Positions 1-11,981 of a stretch of 64,000 nucleotides of DNA are shown one piece after another. Position numbers and translations under genes: made by a program. The notes under the pieces are model-generated. The model was given only the letters and a program-made list of their open reading frames with translations. It made no database searches and had not been told where the DNA came from. Source of the DNA: Paulownia fortunei (lineage: Eukaryota; Streptophyta; Magnoliopsida; Lamiales; Paulowniaceae); assembly GCA_019321725.1 (NCBI GenBank), contig CM033113.1, forward strand, positions 7,502,001 through 7,566,000, given 5' to 3'. Position 1 is the first letter of the stretch, and every line of letters begins with the position of its first letter.

Positions 1-287
1 AGGAATGCAATCAATCTGACGAGCAATTTAACAATGTGCATAGCACTTGCTTGTGGCTAGTATCATAAACATATTAACTCTATATACTTTTCTAATTCAA
101 ACAGCCTCGCACATATTATCCTACTGTTTAGAAGTTGCCTTGTCCATTTGTTGTGTTGCATCATTGTTCTGCCTTTAGTCTCAATTTTGTAGTACGATTC
201 TGTGTGTGTGGAGGTGGGGAGGGCTAAAGATGTACCTTGAGTTACTATGAGATTCAAATTGGATTTATATCCCACTCTATTGCTCAG

Positions 288-588
288 CTTTATACCAAGG
301 ATGCATCTAGCAGTTGGAAGCTAGTTAGATCAGAGGGAAGCAACCAGCTCACTGTCAAGGAGCCTTCAGCAAATATAGTGCTTTTGGATTACATCTCATC
401 CGAGAAATGGAAAGACATTACAGACTTTGATGACCACCTGGATGACATCAGCAAGTAAGTACCATTTACTAGTCTCCTCTAATTATCAGTATTTTAATGG
501 CTGTTTTGTGGTCCATCATATTGAAACTGATGGCTGAAATTTACAATGTTCTTGTAGGGACTGGCTGAACTCGGAACTTTTTAAATAA
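288..588 (+). CDS. EMC8/9: ER membrane protein complex subunit 8/9 homolog, 3' end only
   Basis: These are the last two coding exons, 288-454 and 558-588, of a gene that begins before the window. They are joined by a GT-AG intron (455-557) that splits a Lys codon. The encoded tail (starting LYTKDASSSW, then KEPSANIVLLDYISSEKWKD, ending DWLNSELFK) matches the C-terminus I know from plant EMC8/9 proteins (UPF0172, MPN-like fold). These are subunits of the ER membrane complex that inserts tail-anchored and multipass membrane proteins. The MPN-like core lies upstream and is not visible, so the rest of the gene cannot be checked. Bases 1-287 look intronic, ending in a good acceptor (tgctcag). The open frame continues upstream of 288, but the family alignment favours the acceptor at 286-287. 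Confidence in the family is good because the WKD-DDHLDD-DWLN ending is distinctive. Confidence 0.85.
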
Positions 589-2400
589 GCTTCAAAGGTT
601 TCAAGCTTATGTACTAAATGTAAGAAGTGCTGCTTGATACCCTTCACTCAGTTACAGAGTTTTTGTAAGACTAGTTTTATATATCATGTTTTGATGGTTA
701 AATTTTTGACACTTGCCATATCTGAATATTAATTCATCTCTTCTGAGATTCGTAGTATTTCTTTAAAGAAACCTAAAATTCCATATTCGGTCCCCACTCT
801 TTTTTTGTTTTTTTGGTTAAATTTTCTGTTCTCACGTCACAAGCTCTGGGGTTGTTTGAGTTGTTCATCATAAGTTCATGTAGTTTGATTAATTCACCAA
901 TTATGTCTAAAATCATTGATCATAAGGAGGATGTCATTCAACACCACAGTTGAGTGTTGTGGGTGCTTTTGATGACAATTTAGTATCACAAGTGGTATTG
1001 GTGCTTTTGATGACGACTTGACACCACAAGTGAAACCAACTTCTCAACACAGACCTGAACCTTAGAATTCTTCTTATTCATTAATCATTAGAACCATTAT
1101 TGTGCTCTTACTTATTCCCTCCCTCAAAGCGATGCTCCCCACCGAATGTCCTGCCTACCGCCTGAATTCTCAGCCTCCCATCTGATTTAACTTTCGATTA
1201 AGTGAACCTTTTCCCTTTTTTTTTTTTTTTAGTTGTGCAAAAGTTTCTCTCATTTCTTATATCGTTTGGTATTGTTGTAGTAATTTTCTTCTTCTTCTTC
1301 TTCTTCTTCTTTAGCTGTATCTGGATGCACGTCTTTCTTCTGCTACATTTTTTATTGTGAAATTTTCAAATCGATTTGTTGTATTGATAGGGTCCAAGTG
1401 AAGTAGGACCGGTTTTAATAGCTAACTAAGAATGTGTTTGGGGTGAGATTATGAACTTCTTAATATATAAAATATCTATATAGTAATAAGATGTCCTGAA
1501 GTGTGTTCTAAAATTTTTAGTAGAGAAAACTTGGGAATGTTTATTTTGGGTGAAGTATGGGAGAATGTATTGGAAAATATGATTTATTAGGAGAAAAATG
1601 CATTGAAAAATATGATTTATTAGGAGAAAAAGGTATTGAAAAACGTGATATATATTTAGATATGTTTTAGCAGAATAAATTGAGAATGAAAATGAAAGTT
1701 TCTTTAAAAAAAGTAATAAGAGTCTAATTTATTTTTAATATCTCAACAAACTCTTAAAATTTCGATCATGTTAATTATAAAACTACTGTTACGACTATCT
1801 TATAAATTTTATATTATATTTTATTCAAATACTTAGAGAGTTTATTTTTTAAATAAGATTTAGTATCTTATAAATTCCAAAAGTGTGGGATCTTACAATG
1901 TCTTTTAAATATACTTATCCAATCACTTTCTGAAACGAAATTTAGCTGACCAATTACAAAATCCTAATATTGAACCCTTTTTAATAGTTTGATTTGCTAA
2001 ATTGTAAAATTATTGTGGTGTCAATTACTGAAGTTTGGTCTATATGCCATCTTAAGCTTTAAAATTACATCAAGCTCTCCTGGTTCTAACATTGGGAAAC
2101 CCCTCAGCTTTTACGTATTTATATAATATAATCATCTTAACTCGATGAACAGACAAAAAAAAACAAACAGTTATTTATTCAAATTTACAGTTTTTAACCA
2201 AAATAAATGTGCCATCTCATGTAATTTATCTTTTAGCTTAATAAACTGGACGATTACAATTACAATGAATAAAAAAAGGATATAAAAAATTACACTGGAC
2301 AATGTAAAAACTTAAAAGGAACTTATTAAAAATAAGAAATTTAAATGCCATCAAATTATGCCAAGGGTTAAGCTACAACAATTGTTTTATAGAAGAGCTA
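589..2400. other. Intergenic: EMC8/9 3' flank and small direct repeats
   Basis: No gene is seen here. The first few hundred bases are probably 3' UTR. A (TTC)n run lies at about 1290-1312. A 38-bp imperfect direct repeat (962-999 and 1000-1037, core ggtgcttttgatgac) and a 32-33-bp direct repeat (1567-1598, again from 1600, core atatgatttattaggag) are present. The rest is AT-rich sequence without recognisable coding potential. Confidence 0.6.
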
Positions 2401-2604
2401 GGCCCATTTACTTTTTAAAATGAACAGATACACAAAAGCCCAAATATTGGAAAAATAGGCCCATTTGCTTGTGAAATAGCCCTAGCCTGGAATTTTCAAA
2501 AGAAGAGGAAGACGGGAAAAACGTACGAAGAAAACCGGAAAAGCAGAAGAGGAAGAGGGAAAACAAGATAGAAACAGAAAAGGAAAGACACTGCACTTTG
2601 GGCC
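2401..2604 (+). promoter_or_regulatory. Site II (GGCCCA/TGGGCC) cluster upstream of NOP2
   Basis: GGCCCA occurs at 2401-2406 and 2458-2463, AAGCCCAAA near 2437-2445, and TGGGCC at 2599-2604. Such site II elements, bound by TCP factors, are known to be enriched in promoters of plant ribosome-biogenesis and translation genes. That fits the NOP2 gene starting at 2867. A leader intron is likely from the donor at 2657 (gtatgt) to the acceptor at 2859-2860, seven bases before the ATG. Motif occurrence is seen directly; function is inferred. Confidence 0.5.
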
Positions 2605-2866
2605 GACGGAGCACGTGGAGCTGCCGCTGCCGCCGCCAGTGTGGGCTTGAGCGTCGGTATGTACTGATTTTTTTTTGTCCCCACACCCAATTAGTGTTTC
2701 TTCACGATGTAGCTTCACAGAAACAGCTGTAGGAAGTCTCATTTTTGGTTTTCTACCACTTCAAAATTCGAAGAAGTAGGAGTCTGCTGCCTTCACTCCA
2801 TACTTCTCATAACGTCTTTTCAGTGACTCTAATGAGATAGTTTTTGTGTCTTATGTCTAGAGCATA

Positions 2867-5800
2867 ATGGCTGCTCCTAAAATTAATAAGAAAAGGGGCG
2901 CAAGGTTGTATAATCCTCCTACTAAGAAAAAGCAAAAAGCAGAACTTACGTTGGCAAAAGAACCAGAGAAAGAGGACTTGCTTAGTGATCCCGATGGCAC
3001 TGATGAAGAGCCAGAAAAGCTGGAAGAATCTGATGAGGAGGAGCAGGAAGTGGACTCTGATTCAGAAATGTCGTCGGACGGTGATGATCCCTTTGCTGAT
3101 GATATTCTCCAACGAAGTGATGATGAAGGTACTGGCTTCCTCATTGATTGGAGAATCTATTATTAGTTTTCTACCTTTGTTCTTCCCATGTTATTATGAT
3201 GGTTCTTAAATCCATTGTTTTAGGGGAGGCGTCTGATGAAGATTCAGATTCCGATGCATCTGATATTGAGAAGAAAGCAAGAGCTATAGACGAGGAAAAG
3301 GCACGGGAAGAAGAAGATGCAGAAGCTGAATTTCAGCTTAACATCAAAGAAGAAGCTGACGAATTCAGACTACCGACTGCAGAGGTTTGGTCTATGCACT
3401 ATTATGTTTATATGCAAGGTTTAGAAATATAATGTTATCCAGTTTAAAAAAAATCCTTGTTTATTTAAAGTTTCTCTGAAATAATATAGGAGCTCGAAGA
3501 AGAAGCACATAGACCCCCTGATCTTTCCAATCTCCAGAGAAGGATAAAAGAGAGTATGTTTTGTTTTATATGTGTACTCCTGTTGGCAGTTTAGTTTCTT
3601 TTTTACTACAATGTTGAGGTTTCGATGATTTGTTTCAGTTGTGCGGGTGCTTTCAAATTTTAAGTCTTTGAGGCAAGAGGGGGCCACACGCAAGGATTAT
3701 GTCAATCAACTTAAAGTGGATTTGAGTTCTTACTATGGATATAATGAGTTTTTGATTGAAGCTTTAGTTGAGGTGACTTTTTTATTCTCAATACATAATT
3801 CTTGCCCACTCCATTTTTTTTTTTCTTATTCTTTGTTGTTTTTGGATTGCTGTTGCATTTGCTTGTTGATTTAATAGTTTGCGATCTTTATTCAGATGTT
3901 TCCAGTGATTGAACTTATGGAACTTATTGAAGCTTTTGAGAAGCTTCGGCCTATATGTCTTCGCTCAAACACTTTGAAGGTAATATGGATGTTTTTGAAC
4001 TTCGGTCACTGAGCTTTTTTCTTGTGCACCATTGTCAAACAAGTTTCATCCTGTTGATATTTCTTTGCTGTAATTTAGACTCGTAGGAGGGACTTGGCTG
4101 GTGTTCTTTTAAACAGAGGAGTCAACCTTGATCCACTAAGCAAATGGTCCAAAGTAAGTGTTACCATGTGTTTGTAGTAAATTGTGATAATTTATGGGGC
4201 CTTGAGGGTCTTTCTGTTCTATTATCCATGATATTATATGATCAGTTGTATGAAGGGAATATTTGTATATTTTGTAGGTTGGCTTGGTTGTGTATGATTC
4301 ACAAGTTCCAATTGGGGCCACTCCAGAATATATGGCTGGCCACTATATGGTATCTTCAGATCCTAAGTTTCCATATTTTTATTTACAATATGTAACTTAA
4401 AGCTAACGGTTTATTTGCTAACAGCTTCAAAGTGCAAGCTCTTTTTTGCCTGTAATGGCCCTTGCTCCTCAGGAAAAAGAAAAAATTGTTGACGTGGCGT
4501 GAGTATTTGTTTAATTGTCCCATTACTTTGCTATTTTTTTTTTCTTCACTTTTTCTTTTTGTTTCTTTTCCTATTATAGTTCCCACAATCTACTTTCTTA
4601 ACTTATTCCATTTTACATCATTCATTATTCTTTTGTTACTTTTTTGCACTTCATTACTTTTTACTTGGAAATTCAATCTTTATGGATTCTTTTTATCCTT
4701 GTCTTACAGTTCACTCTTCCCTTAACCTTTCATTTGTTTATCTTCTTTTGTATAATGGTTATCACCATGCCATCTTCTTCTGGTTTTCTTTTGTACATTC
4801 CCGTAATTTGCAGTGGTTTGATTTTACTACACATTCAGTTATTTTCAGTTACTCTATATGCCAGCTAGGAAGAAATTATTAGGGGACTTGTTCTCTCGCA
4901 TTTTCCAGCTGCATTCCTTGTGATTTGATGTTGTTTCTTGATTATGTTAGCTACATTCCCTTGTTATTTAAGAATGTGTCTTGATTATTTAATGAAGTTT
5001 TCAAATAAATTTAGTTATCTGAAGTTGTTGAAGTTCATCAAGTATGAATATTAGAATGATCTTATATACTTTGCAAATATATTTATTTTAAAATTATGCT
5101 GAATTTAAATACATTGCAAATTTTTATTTGGGATTCATGTATCATGCTGTGCAATTTTGCTGCTTGCCTTGTATGTTCTACCCCTCCTGACTCAAATGGT
5201 GTATTTGTAGGGCTGCTCCTGGTGGTAAAACTACATACATTGCTGCTCTTATGAAAAATACTGGTGAGGAACTTATCTGGAGTTAATTCGACTGGCTATG
5301 TGAACTGCTATCAACTATGCTCTCTATAAAACTCTTGAGCACCTTGCATTCAAGTATGAATTCTGGTATCTAGCTGTCCTTTATTTGCCAGACATTACCA
5401 ACTCCAAAAAACTTCCTCTTTTACCAAGAATTAGTATCTATCCTATATTTTTTAACCCTATGCACTTACTTTTTGGTACAAAAATTGAAAGATAATGTAT
5501 CTTTCTAGATCTTCCCATTCTTACATATTTTGCATCTAAAGAAGTTATGTATGTTAATTTATACTCAACCTCACTCGTTGAGCGCTAATATAGCTAGCAT
5601 TTATTACATTCATTTGAAGGAATTTCTATCATCAGAAGAAGGAACTCTTTCTCCCTTTTTGCTGAAACATGTATTTTGTATAAAAGTTGGCTTGACTTAG
5701 TTGCAAACCTTTTCACACTTGGCCATTGGTATCTATTGTATATTCTTTTACTCCAAATGCTAGTTTTTTTATTCATTTGTCTTTAACAGTGTATTTATCA

Positions 5801-8800
5801 ATAGCACTATGACCATTATTTGCTTTATTGGTTTTATAAATAACTGTGACAATTTCTCCAAAAAAAGGTATCATTTATGCAAATGAGATGAAGGAGTCAA
5901 GACTCAAATCGCTCACTGCAAATTTACATCGAATGGGGGTGACAAACACCATTGTTTGTAACTACGACGGGAGGGAGGTGAGGATCTTGCCTCATTTTTC
6001 CTGATTATTTTGGCGAAGATTATTATGTGTATTTTTAATTCTAACTACTCCTACCCCCTTCTCCCTTCTCCCTTGTGGTGCAATATGTATATTGAACGGT
6101 TAATTCAGTCTCTTGCCAGTATGGACCAAATCTTTGACTGTCATTATGGAAACCATATTTTTTGCTATATGTTGGTTTTGTTCCCATGATCTGTACATTG
6201 AACAGTGAAAGCTGTTTTGACTTACTGTAGCTTTGTTTAAACCCTTACCTGCTCATTGTAAGAGAACTTTCATCTCCATTTTTTTAATTCGTTGGCATTC
6301 ACTATTGTCATTGGTATGTTCTGAGGGGTTTAACACCGATTTTTCTGACTCTTCTTACATGAACTTCAGCTGCCCAAAGTTCTGGGGAACAACTCAGTTG
6401 ATAGGGTTTTGCTGGATGCTCCTTGTAGTGGCACTGGGGTATACAATCAAGCTTATTTCAAATTTGTATGATCTTCTCTTTTAGCTGCCATAGGAAGAAA
6501 ATGACATGGTTTAAAATTTATGCAGGTGATATCTAAGGATGAGTCTGTGAAAACCTCAAAAAGTGCTTTAGATATACAAAACTGTGCCCATTTGCAAAAG
6601 GTATGCATCTGTCTCCTGTCCCATTTTCGAGAGAAGTTGCACTTTACCATTCACTGAGGAAGGGAACCTTTTTTTAATATCGAAGGCCAACATCCAACCA
6701 TGATTCATAACTCTTTGAAAAATTAGCAAACATATAACTCCTACAATTGAATAATTCCTTTCTATTTTTGTGGCCTTACTCTTTTTGTGCTATATTTGAT
6801 TGTCATATGTGAATATATATACATCTGCCATTTCTGCCTATATAAAGTCTCTAAAAGTAGAATTAGATGGAACTTTCTCCCCTCATATTAAATTAATTCA
6901 TATGACTTGGACATCAGAAATTTTTTCCTGTTAGCTCTTTCTTTTAGACATGAACTGTTACCTATTTCGTATTACGAAAGGCTCTGTAATTATGCTTATC
7001 TCTGTCGTGAATCAAGTATTGCCAGACATTTTCGCATAAAGACATGGCTGATGTTATTTTGCAATTTGATGGTTCATTAGTCTTTATTTACCAGGGAATG
7101 TTTCATCTTTGGACCATCCTTAGGAAGTTTTCCTTTTTCATCTAAGAATCTTTAGTTGTTAATTGCAATGGATAAAAGTATGTCATTCTTTTGGATAAGA
7201 AGATTTTGAGGAAAAATAGTTCATTTAGGTTTTCCTGTTAGTAATTATCTCTAAATTTTGGTTTCTCATAGACGTGGCACGTAAACAAACAAACTTTCTT
7301 CTCGTGTGATCTTTAACAACTTTTACATGGCTTCTTGTCTTTTCCAATGAGGGGCTAGGAATAGTAACCTTCTTTTTCACAATATTTGATGTTATTATTT
7401 TTTAAATAATATTTACATTTATATTTTTTGGCAGCAATTAATACTTGCAGCAATAGATATGGTGGATGCTAACTCAAAATCAGGAGGATATGTTGTTTAC
7501 TCCACATGTTCTATAATGGTTGCAGAGGTTTGTAAAGTTTAGACTATTTATGAAATCTTCTAATGCCTTCTATTTCTTCTTTCTCTAACTTGAAATTTGC
7601 AGAATGAAGCTGTCATTGATTATGCACTCAAGAAGAGGGATGTGAAACTTGTGCCTTGTGGCCTTGATTTTGGACATCCAGCGTATTACCCATGACTTAT
7701 TTGTATAAGTATAACCATTTAAGCAGTTAAATGAATTATGGTCTGATAATCTTCTATTCTCCTCCAGATTCATTCGCTTCAGAGGACATCGTTTTCACAC
7801 TTCCTTAGAGAAGACAAGGCGCTTTTATCCCCACGTTCACAACATGGATGGATTCTTTGTGGCTAAGGTGTGTCTCATCAACAAATTCCACCATGCTATT
7901 TGAATCATTTTTTGTGGAGCTGGTGACTTTATTCTATGCTCCTTATCTGATCCTGCTCACATAACGTTGAAACTTTTGGCTCAAAACATTGAAACAAAAA
8001 CACTTCTAAATGAATGTTAAAGCTGTCGTTATTTGTTTCTGCCCAGATTGTATCTCTTTAATTGATTTATTTGTTGTCTGTATATTTCTACATAAATGTT
8101 TTGGTTCTGTTTATTTATTATTTGTAATTTTTCTCATTTTCTTTATTTTATGTTTCTTTTGATGGTTAGAAACATATATTGTGTTGATTTTTCGCCTTGT
8201 GCAACTAATTTTCATTTACAGCTGAAGAAGCTGGGTAATTCAAAGGCAACTCCACAACCATCTGAACCTTTGGGAGATGTCGAGGAAGAACCCAGATTGA
8301 TTGAAAGCAATTACCAAGACAATGTTGAAGGAGATAGTCAGCAGCATCAGAAGAAAAATGTTGTTGCCAAAGAGAACAAAAAATTGAACAATGGATCTGC
8401 TAAACTTGGAACAGGCAAAAACCGATCTGTCAAAGGAAAGAGAGAGAAAAAGAAAGGTCCTTCTAGAGAGGAAATTGCAAAAACTAGGTACAAGGAGATA
8501 GTTTCCTAATAGAATTCTGCTCATAATTAAAACTTCTTTTTTTTATGATCTGAAAAGCAGTGAATTTCAAATGCCTGTCATAATGAATAAGAGTGGTGAA
8601 AATCCAGTAGCATACACTGAGGGCCCTTTTGCCTCGTATGATTGATAATGGCCCATGGCAATACATAATCAAAAGGAAGTCTTTCATTATGTCTCAAAGG
8701 GAGAAATTTAATGAAGTGTTTCCTGATAGGACCAATTGTAGGATTGATAAAAGTGTAATGTGTGTAATTTGCAATTACACCTTACTTTTTTTTCAAATCT

Positions 8801-9087
8801 GAGACAAAATGAATCAAAATAGATAGTAGGTGTAATTTCAAATTTCACATCATATCCAACCAATCACTTGATTAAATTACTCTTATCCTAGTTGCACAGA
8901 AGTTTAATCATTCAATTGTGCATCCTACAACCCCATTACCCCAAGCAAGTGTGACCTACGAGGCATAATTTGGGTATTAAGTGCATTTTTCCTTATTTCT
9001 TCTCTTTTGTTGATTTGCAGAGAAGAAAAAAGGCTAGCCTTGAGGGAAGCAAAAAGAAAAGTTAAGACAGAAAACAGAGCTGATTAG
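2867..9087 (+). CDS. NOP2: 25S rRNA (cytosine-C5)-methyltransferase NOP2 (NSUN1/p120 family)
   Basis: Seventeen coding exons: 2867-3128, 3224-3384, 3490-3553, 3639-3772, 3896-3979, 4079-4153, 4278-4349, 4425-4498, 5211-5263, 5868-5977, 6370-6438, 6526-6600, 7435-7527, 7603-7682, 7768-7867, 8222-8487 and 9021-9087. They total 1839 nt, giving 612 aa. The protein has an acidic, Lys-rich nucleolar N-terminus (about 1-165), a Nop2 PUA-like/linker region, then a SAM-dependent RNA m5C methyltransferase core. The core shows the SAM loop AAPGGKTT (310-317), the motif VI Cys in DAPCSGTG (Cys382) and the catalytic Cys in YSTCS (Cys436). The 54-residue spacing matches the two essential Cys of yeast Nop2. 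The tail is basic and lysine-rich. The family methylates large-subunit rRNA in the nucleolus and is needed for 60S assembly; the Arabidopsis counterparts are OLI2/NOP2A and NOP2B. No frame break is seen, so the gene looks intact. Confidence 0.95.
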
Positions 9088-9100
9088 GAAGACTTCAGGT

Positions 9101-9220
9101 GTGGATTAACTCACATGCTTCATATTTATGCATAAGTGGAATGTTTTGAGATCTGATCATGTGGATTGACTCACCTGCTTCATGATTCTGCACAAGTGGG
9201 ATATTGTAAGATCTGGTCAT
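9101..9220 (+). repeat. 60-bp tandem duplication in the NOP2 3' UTR
   Basis: Two adjacent 60-base units (9101-9160 and 9161-9220) both begin gtggatt(a/g)actcac and both end agatctg(a/g)tcat, with scattered substitutions between them. They start 13 bases after the NOP2 stop codon, so they lie in the 3' UTR. The divergence indicates the duplication is not recent. Confidence 0.85.
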
Positions 9221-10547
9221 TTATCTAGTGACAAAATTCAGGAAGCCATTTGCATTTATATGAAGAGTTGATGAGATAACTTCGGAAAGTTTGTACTGGT
9301 TTTGCTTTTCTAGCAATGCCGTTGAACAGAGAAGAGAATCACAGAAGCGGAAAGGCAGAAAACAGTGAAGAAGAAAATTCTCTGGCATTTTCATTGACTA
9401 CTCTTGGCTGATCAACAGTTGGCATGTGTAACTATAAGTTAGAACTGGGTGAGATTGGTCGCTTGTATTACAAGTTTATTCTTGTCCGTACCTTATCTGT
9501 TGTGGAACTTACCAATTTTGGTTCCAAGAGCCACAAAAGTTTTGTTTTAGCATAATTGTTATAAATTGCATTTTCCTCGCACACATCAAGATGGATTCAG
9601 TATTTTGTCCAGGAAGCATATGTTGTGCCTAAATTAACGACCATCTCGGAATAATACAGGCAGCAATTTTTTTTGCATATTGTTTTTGCTTCTTGTTCTG
9701 TTACAATAGTTCATTGTTTGTCACAGGCTCAAACACTTGATGCCTTCTTAGGGAGGTCTGGCCAACCTTTTATTCCGTCAGATTAGTTTTCTTGGACTGC
9801 ATATGAATGCGACCCTTCATTTACGTATTTATTGATGAACCTAATGCAGCTGTGATCTGTTTCATGTGGAGAACTTAATTCAAACTTTTGAGTCTTGAGT
9901 GTGAAATTACAATTTCCGTGACAAACCCAAAATAAAATGCACATTGTTCTCTGAGTTCAACATTTGAAACTTGTCAAAATACCAATTCCAAGGCATGCAG
10001 CTGAAAATTTGTATTACTCGTCTTAAGGTTCTCAACTATGGATGTGCTCAGTCTGTAGAGTTAAAGAGCCCTTTATATGGTTCTAAGTTTAAACTTTCAA
10101 TCTTTCTGACACGTCTCAAAAATACCTGGAAAATTTACCTACTTATTTTCCTATAGAATAACGAGTTATTTTGATTTTGTTTTTGGAAAAACACTCTTTT
10201 GATATAACTAAATTACTATATATTCCATGATTCATAATTTCGCAATTTTTGATCAGAATAAATTGATCAATTAATAAAGGCTATGTATGTTTAGCACCAA
10301 AGAAAATGGTAAACGCCTCTAAATCAAAGATTTGCCCCTTTGTTTATACCTGCAGATCCTTTATCGGGTGGGCGAAAATGATTCGTGTGGTGTCTTTATT
10401 GATAATCCATAACGAAATGGATCCCCGATAGCAAGGTCACTATCCTTCACAATCTGTCGAACTAGGTTGTCAATATTACATTGGCCAAACAAAGACCTCT
10501 ACTTGTTGGAATATATGCCAGTAGAGGACTTCATGATCATTTGAACA

Positions 10548-10603
<56 letters not shown>

Positions 10604-11981
10604 GTATAGATACACACATACTAGAGTCATCTACATTGAACTAAGTATATTTACATTAAATGTATGATGAGAGATACATGGTATTATGGAATAAAGTACT
10701 AGTACATTCACTTCGATTATGGAAAATTTAATGTAAGTTCATGAATTCATTTAATCTAGAAGGAAGTAATTAATGATACTATATAGAGGGGTCCTTAGTT
10801 CCTCTCTCCAGTAATCCAAATTTGTGAGATTTTTCATTATTATAACTCAAATAATATAAAAAATTAGGAGATCGAAGACACAAATCCCCCACATAAGAAA
10901 TATCACATAATTCTGATATTGGATTGAAAGTATTTCATTTGCAAGGTCTATCGATTAAAGGTGAGCACTTCTTGAAAGGTTTAATCACATTTAAGAATTC
11001 TCCAATGATCAACGTATGTTATATTTTGTTAGTTTATAATATAAGCTCAAGGAGATTATTTCTAACATTGATGTGACCAATTCCGAAGCAAATTATATTA
11101 CCTAATAATAAAAAATGCTATAACTTGTTTCTTGTTTACATCTTCTTTTGTTGAATATTAACTTTAGTTTTTATAATTGGATTTCAATAATATGAAAACA
11201 ATATTTTCCTCTATGCTTTTATGTTAACAAGGAGGAAACAACTCTTCCCTTTAGCCACAAAAAAATAAATATTTAAAAAAGTAAAAATATTAAAATAAAA
11301 ACAGAAAGAAAGAAAGAAAGTAAAGAAAGTAAGAAAAAGGAAAAAAAAGAAAAAAACGTTCCGTGATTTTCCATCCTTTCATAAATTTTCTGTTGAAATA
11401 GATAGGGGATACTTAAATAAAGACCTGTCAATACCAACCCCAAAAAGCAGTTCTGCTTGCACGAGGTATTTTATGAGCTAATTCCAAGGCTTAAAGAACA
11501 AATGCAGGTAACTTAATCTAGATAAGAAAGTAGAAGGCAGAAGCAAGTGAACAAATTGAGTTAATCACATGCATTTTGTTGAATATGCCAATTATGAGGG
11601 TGGTGAGTTCAACAATGATGCATAGACTTGTGAAAGATTTCGTGTAATTAATCTCATGAATAGAGTACCGAAGCAGAGAGAAGTTGTATAATTAATCTCG
11701 AGTAGATGTATCGATGCAAAAATTCTAGACCATATACATCAATGCCCATGTAAACTTCAGCAATGTAACTCCATTGGAATAGAAAAGATGGTTCTGGAAA
11801 GAGAAGCAGCAACTAAGAATGATTCCAAAAGAAAGAGTATAAGTATTGAAGAACTCAACTATATAAAATGCACCAATGCAGAGTACTTTATGAGATAATA
11901 CAAAAACACCAATAAGTCTATCACCACATTGCATTTATCATATTCATAGGGTAAAATATATGCTACCATAGGACAGTACAA
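9221..11981. other. Intergenic between convergent NOP2 and MAIN-like genes
   Basis: This holds the rest of the NOP2 3' UTR (to roughly 9.6-9.8 kb) and the 3' flank of the minus-strand MAIN-like gene. Between them is AT-rich sequence with no ORF that resembles a known family. A-rich and purine-rich low-complexity stretches occur near 11260-11360. Confidence 0.6.
10548..10604. repeat. Compound (CA)n(TA)n microsatellite
   Basis: A pure CA dinucleotide run (about 10548-10580) passes directly into a pure TA run (about 10581-10603). It is typical of a polymorphic compound microsatellite in plant intergenic DNA. Confidence 0.95.
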
